NCBI GenBank assembly: GCA_013115135.1
Contig: JABANP010000647.1
Coordinates: 1 to 25,083, forward strand
Origin: Perkinsus olseni
Lineage: Eukaryota; Perkinsozoa; Perkinsida; Perkinsidae
Direction of reading: 5' to 3'
Length of the DNA: 25,083 bases
Under the pieces are notes generated by a model. It had not been told where the DNA came from. It was given only the letters and a program-made list of their open reading frames with translations, and ran no database searches. Numbering within the stretch: position 1 is the stretch's first letter; the number at the start of each line of letters is the position of its first letter. Positions 1 through 9,448 of the stretch are shown piece after piece. Made by a program: the position numbers and the translations under genes.

Positions 1-92
1 CTCGGGTAGTCGCTGTGCTAAGTCCTGAGAGCTCCTCCTCCTTCTCCTCGGTGAGCGTCTACCTCTGCTGCTGCTTGATAGTATCATCACTA

Positions 93-400
93 TCAGCGAT
101 AGGACGGCGAGGACACGGGATGGGGGCACCATGATGAGGGGGAAATTGGAAATGATGAGGAGTTGCTCCAGGAAAGGCGTATTTGAGCGATGCGTGATTG
201 TTGCACTACAGCTATGTAGCCATTCTTGGCGAACGTGACTGTTACCCAGGGCAACCAGACCTGCGAAGATTCTCCCTTTTTGTACTTCCCCCCAGGCTTG
301 AGAGGAACTACCCCCACACCCGTAACCTCGTGTAGAGCAGCAGTCAGCTTAGTTATTCGCTTTGCCTGTTGCATGAGGAACCCCAACACAACGACCGGGA
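93..400 (-). CDS. possible exon of an unrecognised minus-strand gene
   Basis: An open minus-strand frame covers most of this stretch. It begins with a hydrophobic run (QLVPVVVLGFLM) followed by a basic helix (QQAKRITKLTAALHEV) and a Gly/Lys-rich stretch (PLKPGGKYKKGESSQ), which reads like one membrane segment plus a charged tail. Codon composition looks more protein-like than the overlapping plus frames. No convincing start codon or splice frame was found: an in-frame TGA lies just upstream and the first ATG is inside the hydrophobic run. The exon's true ends are unknown. It could equally be chance, or 5' exon sequence of the plus-strand gene that follows. No family recognised. Confidence 0.25.
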
Positions 401-468
401 CCAGTTGGGCCAATCACGATGGTGGGCCCCATCGACCCACTTGAGCGACTTCTATTGTTTCTTCTCAG

Positions 469-1822
469 CCTCGGAAGCTAGAAGGTTATCCGAGCTTGTG
501 GATGCACGCAAACGATCAGAGCAAGATGCAGAGTTACTATCAAACAGGATAGCTCTGCTTCGTGCAGAGGGGGTGGGGCTATTCCAATTGGTTGTGCTCA
601 CAGACTTCTCTTTCAGATTAGGACGGAGAAGAGGATAGCAGAGGCAAGGAGAAGGGCTGAGGAACTCATCAATGCTAAACGGAAAAGTGCTGAAGCTAAA
701 ATTCAGAGGGCCAACAAGTAACCTCACGCTCTTCTTTCTCTCGAAGCCTTTGTATTGGACGTCGGAAATCTGCACGGAGGGGAGAGGTCCCCGGTTCGAA
801 CCCAAGGTCCTCCACTCTCTTTGATGGAGAATATGTGATGGCCTTAGGAGCACTCACTGTGTCCTTGCATATTCAGAGATGACTCCGAGTACAAGCGTCT
901 TGAACTCATCCGCATGAGGGCATGTGAGCAGCGGGAAGGGGCAAGAAACAGGATTAAGGAAAAACTCGAGTGGGTCCAAGATAGCAAGATGAAGCTGTAT
1001 AAAAAAGCTAGGGATGACAGAATAGTCAGTCACCCTCCATCGCCAGGATGCCTACTTAGTCACCTCTAGGCCGTCATAGAGTTGAAGGGACGTCAGCATG
1101 CAGAAGCTATGAGGGCCGCGCAGGAACGACGAAAATATGTTCGACGATCTCAGTGGGTTCGCCCGGGTTCGATCCCCGGCGGAGAAACCTCATGTCATCA
1201 GCAACAAGGCCGCTGAAGCGCGTATGAAGTTGGTAGAAGATCGGCAAATTCAGAGACGCGCAGAGATGGAGGAACGTTGTAGGAGAGAGGAGGCTATGAT
1301 GAAAGTGAAGGAAGAAGAGATTGACTCTATGGAAAGGGTGATGATGCGCGTGACCGACTGTGATAGTCCAACGCCCGACATCCCAGGTGGAGAAGTGTCT
1401 TATCAGAAGACTACAAGATAGTCAAAAGAGACAGCGAGAGACATATCGGTATTTACAAGATATACTGGAAGTACTTCGGGAAGCAGTGTACATAGGGCCA
1501 GATGATGCACACTTAGGCTCACCCTTCATCCTTCCTAGTTGGCTCATTCCCTACTTCCACAACCGTTGGTGGCAATGATAATGAGGACGAGGAGGATGAT
1601 GAGGAGGAGGAGATCACTCTGAATAGAGTATCGTTACCGCAGCATGTCCAGGCTCCATCTACTACGGTCGACGTGTCGTCGAGAGAACATTCTGATGAAC
1701 GCGTGGAGAACTTACCCAGCAATAAGTCTGCGGCACCAGTGGTGTCATACACTACAGCTGATGGCGTGGTGGTATCACTGAGTGATATCCTAGATGATCA
1801 TGACGATGATGATGTCCGATAA
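469..1822 (+). CDS. coiled-coil, Arg/Glu-rich protein, 5' end unresolved (seven exons seen)
   Basis: Seven exons join in phase: 469-572, 617-717, 877-1024, 1070-1156, 1209-1337, 1387-1470 and 1517-1822 (stop TAA 1820-1822). Introns are 44, 159, 45, about 52, 49 and 46 nt. The first acceptor (468) and the one at 616 have strong pyrimidine tracts (TTCTTCTCAG, TTCTCTTTCAG). The exon after the fourth intron could also begin with a donor at 1139. The product is almost all charged helix (KRSEQDAELL, RIAEARRRAEEL, RRAEMEERCRREEAMM), typical of a long coiled coil. It then changes to a Ser/Thr linker and an acidic stretch (NEDEEDDEEEE) and ends DDHDDDDVR. The start lies upstream of 469 and was not resolved. 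A structural or cytoskeletal role is inference; no named family recognised. Confidence 0.7.
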
Positions 1823-2254
1823 TGGTGGTAATGTGAGTCTCTTATTTGTAGCTGTTGAGTCACTCCCAGTCCATCCAATGACTGTAAGTATACCACCCGC
1901 GCCAATAGATCGGGTATAGGTGCTGAGACGAAAACCCGCTGACGGACTGAATGGTGTCCACATCCGGGGGTCTTCGTGGCAATGAGCAACTGACTTGTAT
2001 AACTGGACGATAGGGACAATCGAAAGACACGCTCGAGTAGAACGACTATCATCATATGAACGAAAGGTTTCGCAATTATCTTGCTTCTAGTGCGCCGTCA
2101 ACAAATCAGAAAGGAGGCCGCTGTCCCCCCCCCTCACTATATAGCGAATTCACTGCAGCAGAGCTCTCCTCCACGCCGTCAAACCTTCAATAATAGCTAG
2201 AAGGGTAAAGTTTCCGCTGTGGAGGAGACGGTACGTCGAACACTCGAAACCGGA
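1823..2254. other. spacer between coiled-coil gene and tRNA
   Basis: No coding frame with credible composition and no RNA gene seen. A C-run followed by a TATA-like word (CTATATAGCG) occurs near 2140-2150, but nothing ties it to a gene. Confidence 0.5.
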
Positions 2255-2327
2255 GGTCCTGTAGCTCAGTGGTTAGAGCGACGGTCTTATGAGCCGTAGG
2301 TCGTGGGTTCGACCCCCGCCGGGACTA
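2255..2327 (+). tRNA. tRNA-Ile (anticodon UAU)
   Basis: A 73-nt cloverleaf folds by eye. The acceptor stem is 2255-2261 with 2320-2326 (7 bp, including G-U at the first and sixth pairs), and the discriminator is A2327. The D arm holds the A-box TAGCTCAGTGG. The anticodon stem is ACGGT/GCCGT with loop CTTATGA, giving anticodon TAT at 2288-2290. The variable loop is 5 nt. The T arm is GTGGG-TTCGACC-CCCGC and contains the B-box GGTTCGACCCC. Isoleucine identity follows from the UAU anticodon, which reads AUA. There is no intron in the anticodon loop. No run of four T's occurs for about 180 nt downstream, so a normal Pol III terminator is missing. It could be a pseudogene or use a weak terminator. 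Confidence 0.85.
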
Positions 2328-2914
2328 TGTACGCGTTCGAAGAAGCATATCGGGTATCATCCACCCGTGACCCTTCGTAAAGCGGGTGCGACTTGACGTA
2401 AGGCGGTCCCTCAGCAAAGGTGCTTATGGCAATGTCATATTCACTGCCTATAGCGGCATGAGTACAACTCTCGGAACTACCGTGGCTCGTCGTTAACGGC
2501 GAGGATTTCCATTTTGATCCACTCCAGATGAGCTTTCGTCAAGCGCCTCGGTTACGTACACTGTGTCACACATTGCAACCAACATCATTAGCGAACTATC
2601 GAATGAGTTTTCTCGGCATCGATCGGCCGTTGTACCCATCGTCTTGTACCCCAACCGTTCTTTCATCACTATTCACTAATATGTAGAATTTATTCAATAT
2701 ACCCTCTCTGGATATAAATACTCTAATAATATTATATATAATCTAGTATCTATAATAAACTATCAATACAGAATATTACCATCGAGTCACTATTCCTACG
2801 ACAGATGCGTAATACGAGGAGATGACATTAGATTCACGTGCCTCGGCCACTAAGAATGTCAGCCTTCGGTAAGAAAAAGACTAAGCTAGTTTACGGACTT
2901 TTCGAGTGTCAGAG
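2328..2914. other. spacer with AT-rich block
   Basis: No ORF or RNA gene seen. Positions about 2680-2775 are strikingly AT-rich (for example GATATAAATACTC and ATATTATATATAATC), unlike the balanced sequence around them. This block lies about 150-230 bp upstream of the small plus-strand gene starting at 2915 and could hold its promoter. That is inference from position and composition only. Confidence 0.4.
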
Positions 2915-3340
2915 ATGATGTCTGTGGTGGACACACCGCGGGAAGCGCCAGTGATTTGTGGTCGTGCACAGCCCCCGCAGGCGTGGAAGCGGATTCTGCC
3001 GGGAGGTTTCCCGGCTGACGATTACCTCGCTCTGAGGGCACCATTTAATGGCTTGATGAACAGAGCCTGAAAAGCAAGATACGTCGGTGATGCTAGTTTA
3101 ACTAAGCCGTACTGTCGTAGGCGTTGGACTTCAAACTCACACACATCACTATCCCAAGGCCGGCCAATCATCAAGCAGTCGAAGAATTGCGCAGATGGAA
3201 GGTTCGGTGTCTCAGAATACATACCAGCGCTGCGACCGGGTCAGCTAGACTCTCATTGATGTGCTCATTTTCATTTGCGGCTCTTCGCAGAGATCGAAAA
3301 ACTGCGATTATTAGCTGGTTTGTCCAAGGCTCACCCCTGA
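2915..3340 (+). CDS. small protein of unknown function, two or three exons
   Basis: The frame starts MMSVVDTPREAPVICG and stays open to the donor at 3240 except for one TGA at 3068-3070. A 51-nt intron (3240-3290, GTCAGC...CTCTTCGCAG) then joins in phase to a final exon reading EIEKLRLLAGLSKAHP and stop TGA 3338-3340. The in-frame TGA can be explained by a further phase-compatible intron (3006-3074), by a disabling mutation, or by two separate genes. The minus strand also carries a plausible frame over 3022-3222 (QRLRQYGLVKLASP). Codon choice and the clean splice at 3240/3290 make me favour the plus strand. No domain recognised. Confidence 0.45.
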
Positions 3341-3411
3341 GGGACGGCGAGGCTTAGGAGTATGGAATATGCGAGCGGTTTTGCACGCAGTGTCCCGACT
3401 ATAAAGCCAAC

Positions 3412-3466
3412 AGGAAGAAAAACAATAACAGCAACAGCAGCAACAACAACAATACCACCACAGTCG
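3412..3466. repeat. imperfect CAA/CAG trinucleotide tract
   Basis: A run of AACAG, CAA, CAG and CCA triplets with no credible frame in the spacer between the small plus-strand gene and the minus-strand exon ending at 3520. Simple-sequence tract. Confidence 0.7.
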
Positions 3467-3519
3467 GTATCATGCTCATGCAAGGAGCTTCACCTTTGAT
3501 GGCAACTGTCAGGAGTCAA

Positions 3520-3987
3520 CTATATCTCGGCTTGAAACTCACAACGGGACGGCCCATTAGTATTCTTGAATATCAGTGTTACCGAGGCCTTGTTTGCTGT
3601 CGTTGGAGATACCGAAAACAGAATCGTATTATTGGACACCACCGGCAACTCAACGGGATGAGCTATTCTCTGTAGCGTCAACTCCTTATCAGCAGTGATA
3701 GGATCTTTCAGGTACATGTCGATGCCGCCTTGCCTCTTCTGTTTCACCTCTAGCTTGCTTTCGATGGACAACGCGTGGGCACTTCCAGCAGCCCTCAGTC
3801 CTTCTTCAATTGATGTCTTCATCTTCATCCCAAAGTCAAATTCGTTACCAGTGAACTTAACAAAGACGCTGCCAGTGGCAGTGCATTCATTCTTTCCGTC
3901 TGCCTCGAGTTTGAGCTGCCCCGCTTCTGAGAGTCTAGCGCGTAGTCTCCGGGCGGGGAAGGACCCGCCTTCCTCTAGCTGCATAGA
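3520..3987 (-). CDS. 3' exon of an unrecognised minus-strand gene
   Basis: A minus-strand frame ending at 3520 has strongly protein-like composition over its last 150 residues or so: QLKLEADGKNECTATG, SVFVKFTGNEFDFGMKM, GGIDMYLKDPITADKEL, LTLQRIAHPVELPVVSNN, ending RCEFQAEI. Alternating hydrophobic and polar residues suggest a beta-rich domain. The frame stays open up to about 4191, but upstream of about 3987 the composition worsens and a different frame fits the neighbouring three-exon gene better. The 5' boundary given here is therefore a guess (possible start at Met-Gln-Leu-Glu-Glu near 3980). Family not recognised; a lineage-specific protein is possible. Confidence 0.5.
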   Translation of the reverse strand, partial: SMQLEEGGSFPARRLRARLSEAGQLKLEADGKNECTATGSVFVKFTGNEFDFGMKMKTSIEEGLRAAGSAHALSIESKLEVKQKRQGGIDMYLKDPITADKELTLQRIAHPVELPVVSNNTILFSVSPTTANKASVTLIFKNTNGPSRCEFQAEI

Positions 3988-4045
3988 CGATCGGTAGCAG
4001 GCAGAGGGATTATGGTGCCACTGAGATTTACCATTCTGACCTTCC

Positions 4046-4416
4046 TCACTGAGGCTGGATCTGGAAAGTGTATTTTGTGCGGGTCTGCTGCCGGGGGGCG
4101 GGAGAATGCAAGACCAAACTTGCAACAATTCCAACCCTGTCCAAGAGCCCCCCTCGCCACATCCACACTCCGCCACTGCCCTATCCACCATTCATCACTA
4201 CACGATACCATCAGGCGCCGGTCAACACCTGTGGGCCTTCGAGGGCAGACCAGCCGACAAAAGGTATTCAGTTGCATCGTGCATCGCTGAAGCCGTCATC
4301 CGCCCTCCGACATCCGTACAATTGCCAAACCGCGGGTATCATCACCAACCAGCGTGTTTTGTCGCCCTCGGGAGGAGGATTGAAGCCACTCGTCCGAGTT
4401 CGAGGACGTTGCGCAT
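4046..4416 (-). CDS. 84-codon three-exon protein, possible mitochondrial presequence
   Basis: Exons 4416-4350, 4286-4229 and 4175-4046 join in phase across introns of 63 and 53 nt (both GT...AG). The start MRNVLELGRVASILLPRATK is a basic, hydroxylated amphipathic stretch without acidic clustering, like a mitochondrial targeting peptide. The body reads ATEYLLSAGLPSKAHSGG, then VWMWRGGLLDRVGIVASLVL, and ends KYTFQIQPQ with stop TGA at 4048-4046. The hydrophobic stretch around VGIVASLVL might contact a membrane. An alternative acceptor at 4180 would instead run into the frame of the exon ending at 3520, making one longer gene. I cannot decide between the two. No family recognised. Confidence 0.4.
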
Positions 4417-4859
4417 TCCTGCGGCCAGCAGCAGCAGTTCCTTCATAATGGTCATTATTATGAATCATGGTAGGAGTAATCATTATTATGGTATCACCTA
4501 TCACCCCGAGGTGGTTATTCTCACGGCCGAGATCATCAGCCGGAGTACAGCCGGCACGCCGGCCCCTCACCAGCAGCAGCAGCAGCCTACTGTAGAACTC
4601 AGAGAACTAGAATCGAATCGAAACATGGCATCAATGAGAAGAGTAATGGTCATCATATAAACGGAGAGTGTCGATAATAACTTCATCATCATCATCATTG
4701 TCATGATGCTGGTAATCACTAAGACATGATCCACTAGTAGGAGTGGTACTACGACTACTCCACTGGCTAGCAGTAGTAGTAGAATCAGGAGGGGGTGGCG
4801 GTGTGGATGATGATGATGCGTGCAGCATCTAACAACAACACCAACAACAACATCCTAGT
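4417..4859. other. microsatellite-rich spacer
   Basis: Contains ATG/CAT and CAG tracts (about 4430-4470, 4572-4586, 4681-4700, 4806-4818) and no frame with convincing composition. It separates the 3' end of the TPR gene from the 5' end of the three-exon gene, both on the minus strand. Confidence 0.5.
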
Positions 4860-6330
4860 TTACAAATCATCATCATCATCATCCTGTTCACCGAATCCAT
4901 AATCGGTGCTGGTGGTGGTGGCCTATCTCGCCGTCTACTGCGCCGCCGCCGCCGCCCTCCACCAGTGATGACCGAACTGCTACTCCGTCGGCCTGATGAA
5001 CACTATCCCTGTCGATTGATAAGGTTGTTAGTACTGCTAGCAGCAGTAGCAGTGGCCCTGTGGACGGGTGCTGTTGCTGCATGGTAATACGATGATGACG
5101 ACGACGATGACGTAACAGCAGGAGGGGGTGGTGGGGTCCTCACTACTACTGCGGTTGAAGTCTCTGATGATGATGTGACCACCATCGCCGCCGCTGCCTC
5201 GTCGAACCAGTAGGTAAAGTACTGTAATAATAACGAGTATGTATCGAGGCGTGTACTATTATCATTCTACCTCCTGTGCTTGCCTGTGCCCTGGGTTGAA
5301 CTGCAATACTTCGAGTAAGGCATCGAGGGCCTCTGCATGACATCCTCTCTCATGGAGCACCTTCGCTCTGTTTAAGTATCTAACCATGACGACCACGATG
5401 GAGTTGTCCTATTGCCGAGTGCCTCCTCACTCATCATCATCAGCAGCAGTGGGTGTTTGGGTTAGTTCTGGTGTCGAGTCCACTGGTGATTCCGCCGATG
5501 AGTGGCTGATAACACAACTTGTCGTAGATGACTGCTGCTGCTGTTGCTGCTGCTGCTGCACGGCGGACTGCCGTTGTTGGTGTTCATCCATCATAAGCTG
5601 ATTACAGACTACTGCTGCCGCTGCTGATCATCACCATCATTCTCATACCATCTCTTCATTATCATTATGATGATGATGATACCATTGGTGATAGGCATAC
5701 TGCAGTAGTGCTGATAACGTATGACAACTACCACTTGTACCGTACTCACTCACTGCTTCAACCTGATGATGATGATGATCATGTACATCGTGTATAGAGT
5801 ATCCATTATGGATCGATTACCCAAGCGTTAACTCTCCCATCATCATCATCGCCAGCAGCAGCGTCTGTTGCAGTACTGTCACCATCATCACCGTGATGAC
5901 GATTTGTGAGATAGACCAAGAAAGATGGATGAGGGCTGCTGCTGGTGGTGGTGGTGGTGCTACATACTATAGTGATAGTATAGGGCCTGAATGGTGGAGG
6001 TGGGGAAGGGGGTAATGATGATGATGATTACCGCCCAGCTGACGGGCCCTTGAGTACAGCAGTTATATCGGTTATCATACCACCCGCTTCTGGGTCTATA
6101 CCAACTCTTTCGATATTTATGAAGTTATTGTAGTACCGATCCATCTGCAGATATGATCAGATTGTCTATGGTAATAATAGTGGCACCTGCAGGGCGAGCT
6201 TCTCCCTGATATGCTCAGCTGGATGATGATGATAGGTGGTGATGGACGTTGCATCATCATCAGCATCATCTACATCATCATCATTCATTATTATAGGAGA
6301 TGATGATGACGACGAGCTGCAGCTCTTCAT
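4860..6330 (-). CDS. TPR-containing low-complexity protein, eight or so exons
   Basis: Seven exons join in phase: 6330-6187, 6144-6032, 5986-5821, 5762-5649, 5597-5431, 5379-5271 and from 5221 to about 5035. Introns are 42, 45, 58, 51, 51 and 49 nt. The start ATG (6330) is followed by MKSCSSSSSS and an Asp-rich run. Exon 2 is ordinary globular sequence (INIERVGIDPEAGG). Exon 5 has a glutamine tract. Exon 6 encodes a textbook tetratricopeptide motif (AEALDALLEVLQFNPGHRQA), a helix pair used for protein-protein contacts. The C-terminal part is Ser/Pro-rich. The last intron (donor 5034, with a CTAAC branch-like word) and the stop are unresolved; TAA at 4862-4860 after an acidic tail (GEQDDDDDD) is one option and TGA near 4888 another. 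Precise function unknown; divergent from the gene at 6606. Confidence 0.65.
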
Positions 6331-6550
6331 GGTTGATATTAATATCAACTACTGAATGGAGTAATGGCCGACAAGGGGCTCCGGTGGGAGGATATGATGA
6401 TGATTAACAGAGTAATAACACAACACTCCTTCGACAGACACCGGAAACAGCATGAACAACATTATGGAGAGTTACTAATGACGGGTGCCCCTACCATCAC
6501 TACATCCACAGTTAATCGACGACCGTGCTGAGGATGATCAACAAAATCAT
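6226..6550. repeat. duplicated promoter/first-exon segment, copy 1
   Basis: Nearly identical to 10060-10393 in the same orientation, 3.8 kb away. From about 6310 to 6550 I count only two substitutions; toward 6226 the Ser/Asp microsatellite part has changed length. Copy 1 covers most of exon 1 and the 5' flank of the TPR gene. Confidence 0.9.
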
Positions 6551-6605
6551 CATTATCAAGTTGATAGGTGAGGAGGTGACGCGGAGGTTTGATCCCGCGG
6601 CAAGC
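6331..6605. promoter_or_regulatory. divergent intergenic region
   Basis: 275 bp separate the ATG of the minus-strand TPR gene (6330) from the predicted ATG of the plus-strand gene (6606). Both promoters must lie here or overlap the first exons. No canonical TATA box is evident. The left 220 bp are the duplicated segment. Confidence 0.5.
6332..6349. promoter_or_regulatory. perfect 18-bp palindrome just upstream of TPR gene ATG
   Basis: GTTGATATT/AATATCAAC is a perfect dyad ending one base before the start codon at 6330. It is kept unchanged in the second copy. It could be a protein-binding site or a hairpin in the 5' UTR; role unproven. Confidence 0.6.
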
Positions 6606-7217
6606 ATGCCGGACCGACCGATTCGACGAAGTGAAGTGGCCTCGGAGGAACCTCTCAAAGGCGCACATGATTCCCTCGTGAGTAGGCTCGCCAGGTATGG
6701 AAGCGTTGCTGTTCCCGAGTGCTCATGTGCTGAATGAAGCGGCGAGTCAGAAGGAGGCTATGACGATGCTGTTGAGAGGTCTGCAAGAGGAGATAAGATG
6801 CCTAGATTCTGAGTTGGCTCACACTCTCGAGGAGCTGGCTGCAGGAGTCGAAGAGAACGCCAAACGCAAGGGTGGAAATCTTTGCTCTAGTCGTTTACTG
6901 ATTTGCTCCCGAAGTTGTGGGAAGAGTGCCAGCTGAGCGGCATCGGCTGCATCAGCCTTCGAGACGTGCATGGGTCTCTTCAGGTGAATCCTTGGAGGCG
7001 GCTGTCGAGTTCAGAGTGGCTCAGCGGGGAAGAATGCTATTCTTTCTTACCGGGAATTCCGGAAATTCCCGGTAAGAATAGTTGTGATTCTTCCTGGGTA
7101 TTTAGGTGCTTCATTTCAATGTTTCGACCAGACGGAGCAGCTGGCACAGGCGGATATGTGACGGATAGCAACTTGACTTTTCCAAGAAGTGCGGTGTCGG
7201 GGACTAATGGACTCTAG
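6606..7217 (+). CDS. helical protein of unknown function, about four exons
   Basis: Starts MPDRPIRRSEVASEEPLK at 6606. A consensus donor GTGAGT follows at about 6678 (or GTATGG at 6694), and the next exon encodes a coiled coil (LLRGLQEEIRCLDSELAH, TLEELAAGVEENAKRK). A 43-nt intron (about 6872-6914) joins in phase to VVGRVPAERHRLHQPSRR and VEFRVAQRGRMLFFLT. A donor GTAAGA at 7071 and acceptor ATTTAG ending 7104 join in phase to the last exon (CFISMFRPDGAAGTGG), stop TAG 7215-7217. If the last intron is kept, the frame stops at once. The first intron boundary is ambiguous. Family unknown. Confidence 0.45.
7037..7081. repeat. strong inverted repeat overlapping a splice donor
   Basis: A 12-bp perfect stem (TTACCGGGAATT 7047-7058 with its complement 7064-7075) closes a 5-nt loop. 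Six more pairs (CTATTC/GAATAG) lie outside a 4-nt bulge. The right arm contains the GGTAAGA donor of the last intron of the gene at 6606-7217. Confidence 0.85.
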
Positions 7218-8130
7218 AGTGACTCTGGTGACTATGACGAGGCTCCTCCGACATCCCAAACGGACTATCGCGGGACTGACAGCGCTCGGGCGCCCTTCTA
7301 GCTAGGACCTGGCGTTTCAGGTTTTAGGAGTTTGGGGTCGCTCGATTACCGAGACCATGATGTCGGCTTTGTATTGAGATTACAAATCGGCTAATTGATC
7401 ATCATCATTCTGGAAATGGTTGCCATCCTTCGAGTTAGTAACGCTCCACTCATTCATATTACCAACTCTATTGCGCCTAGGGTATTGGCAAGCGACGATC
7501 GTCGTCCTGAATTATTCGCACACTTCTATTCATCAGAGAGTCTTCATTGATGAGATGTACAGACACTACGAGAGAGGAAAAGGGAACTCATGATGGGTCA
7601 AGCGTGCCGTAGTGTCATATCTCCAAGTCAATGTGATTGTGTTGATCGCATCCTTTGGACCCTTTCGCTCAATATATCCTACGGTCTAACAGGTTGACTA
7701 CTGGTAAGTTACCAGTGGTAACAGGAACCCAAACGGATATAATAACAAAACGATCACCAATGATGATGATAGAGAATACCCACCCTCTACCACGTATAAG
7801 TAACTTATAATAAGTTATCAACCGGTTAGATAACAACAACCACTTTTCTACTTATCTTAATGCTTAAACCCAGCATTAGCGTACTAGCGATATCTGAGCC
7901 ACCCGCAGCTCACAGCGTCCCGCGGATCACCGAGTACAGGAAAAATCATTTACGTCTTTTAGGACGCAAATGGGAACTTCTGGTCGCATGCAGACAGCAG
8001 ATGTCGAGGGAAGACTCTCCGGCATGTGAAATCCTTAGCTACATCATAGGGTGTTCTTCACCTAGCCTCACCGCTCATAGACGTCACACAGCCGTCTCCA
8101 CAGTCTCGGGCGCGTCGCTAAGCTTTCAGT
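7218..8130. other. spacer, no supported gene
   Basis: An open plus frame (7860-8132) contains a plausible stretch (YRKNHLRLLGRKWELLVACR), but its ends do not fit a gene and it may be decayed element sequence leading into the fragment that follows. AT-rich patches lie near 7735-7860. Nothing else seen. Confidence 0.4.
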
Positions 8131-8304
8131 AGCGCTGGTCCACAACCACGCCACGCTCAGTCCGACAAACCCGCTCCGGCTACTGAGTCCACTCCCCCCA
8201 TCATCATTCGTAAATTACCATTCGGCACGGATGATGTGTCAGCATGGAGTGTTGACTTCAAGGACGTACTGAGAATGTCCCCGGGAGACAATGTGACGCG
8301 TTAG
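8131..8304 (+). pseudogene. short gag-like or protein-coding remnant
   Basis: A 57-residue frame reads SAGPQPRHAQSDKPAPATES then TPPIIIRKLPFGTDDVSAWS and VDFKDVLRMSPGDNV before TAG. A Pro-rich linker followed by a compact hydrophobic/acidic block resembles the N-terminal gag region of LTR elements, but no zinc knuckle or other diagnostic motif is present. It has no start codon and no neighbouring in-phase exon was found. Tentative: a fragment of a dead retroelement. Confidence 0.3.
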
Positions 8305-8603
8305 GAACGCCTCGGGGGACAGGAGGTCATCGCACCCGAAGTATGAATCAGTTCCAACTCCTCTGGGACCCATAGGACCCTTTGCAGTGCGTGCCATATT
8401 TCCTTGGATAAACTCTCTCGTTAGGGTCCATCTATGTGCATCTTTTGAATATTTTCAGCATCGCCGATACATGCTCCTAGCGGACCAAGCTAAGTACGCA
8501 CGCGTGTCACCGCTGTAGTATTGTTACCGTGGGGCTCAAAAGTCACGGTGGGATTCATCGATATCATTTTATTGCCACAATTCTCGTAGGCTTAATTCTA
8601 CCA

Positions 8604-9448
8604 ATGATGAACCCCTTGTTGATTTGGCTATCGGCCATTCATCTCTTCACCATCACTACGGGTCAAATCATCCGCCACCCCATCGGCAGATTCGTTCACG
8701 ACGCGGGAAACTATACTTTGTCTTTCGATGTGGACAAGGACAATAACATCAGGCTAAGCGTTGAAGTGCCTGGCATGCAACCCCTCCGTTTGCGTTCATT
8801 CCGTCTCTCGGACGGGTTTGATGTGTTCTCTCCGGACTATTTTTACACCAGGAATCGTACCATCCAAGCCTCTACCACGTCTATCACGTCCCGCTGGTAC
8901 CAGCCGATTCGTCGTAACGTACCGACAGCTAACATTCAGAGAGGAGACTTGACTACTTTCGGCTTTACCGACCCTCTGGACGTTGTCTACACTCGTTTTC
9001 AAGGCCGATGGGTTCCCCTCATGTTTGAGACCAACACACTGGTGCCGTCGTGGGTTCCTCTCAAGGATGGGACGACCAGGCAGGAACCGGCTATCGTTCT
9101 CGTAGGGGTGACCGGCTCGAGGTTAATTGCCACGTTCACTCTAGGGACCGTGCAGATATCAACATTGGATGCCGCGGGCTTGACGGTACTCTCAACGAAA
9201 CCTTTCGCTTGGTGGACGTCATCAAACCGTTTAACAAGTACTATCTATTTACTGCCGATGATGGCCCTCGCGGAAGGTTCGAATCTCGAGTGCAGGACAG
9301 CTGCAGGGGCATGCCGGGAAACTTCACCATATTTGATTCAGTCACTTTCCCGGACGAAGACACACTTTTGCTGGAGATATATGTTCAAAACGAATACTCA
9401 ACTCTATACCTGCCGCTCGAGAGGGTTGCCAACTCGATGTCAAGTTGA
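8604..9448 (+). pseudogene. secreted glycoprotein gene with one frameshift
   Basis: Starts at ATG 8604 with a clear signal peptide (MMNPLLIWLSAIHLFTITTG), followed by GRFVHDAGNYTLSFDVDKDN and a beta-rich extracellular-looking domain. Potential N-glycosylation sites include NYT and NRT before the frame change and NET and NFT after it. The first frame gives good composition to about 9143; after that a second frame (DGTLNETFRLVDVI, LFTADDGPRGRFES) continues to TGA 9446-9448. The switch falls on a GGG run at 9144-9146 and is what loss of one G would give. It may be a true pseudogene or a base-calling error. No intron is needed. The protein type (signal peptide, about 280 residues, beta-rich) looks like a lineage-specific family of secreted proteins; no known domain named. 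An earlier in-frame GTG (8529) is unlikely as start. Confidence 0.6.
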
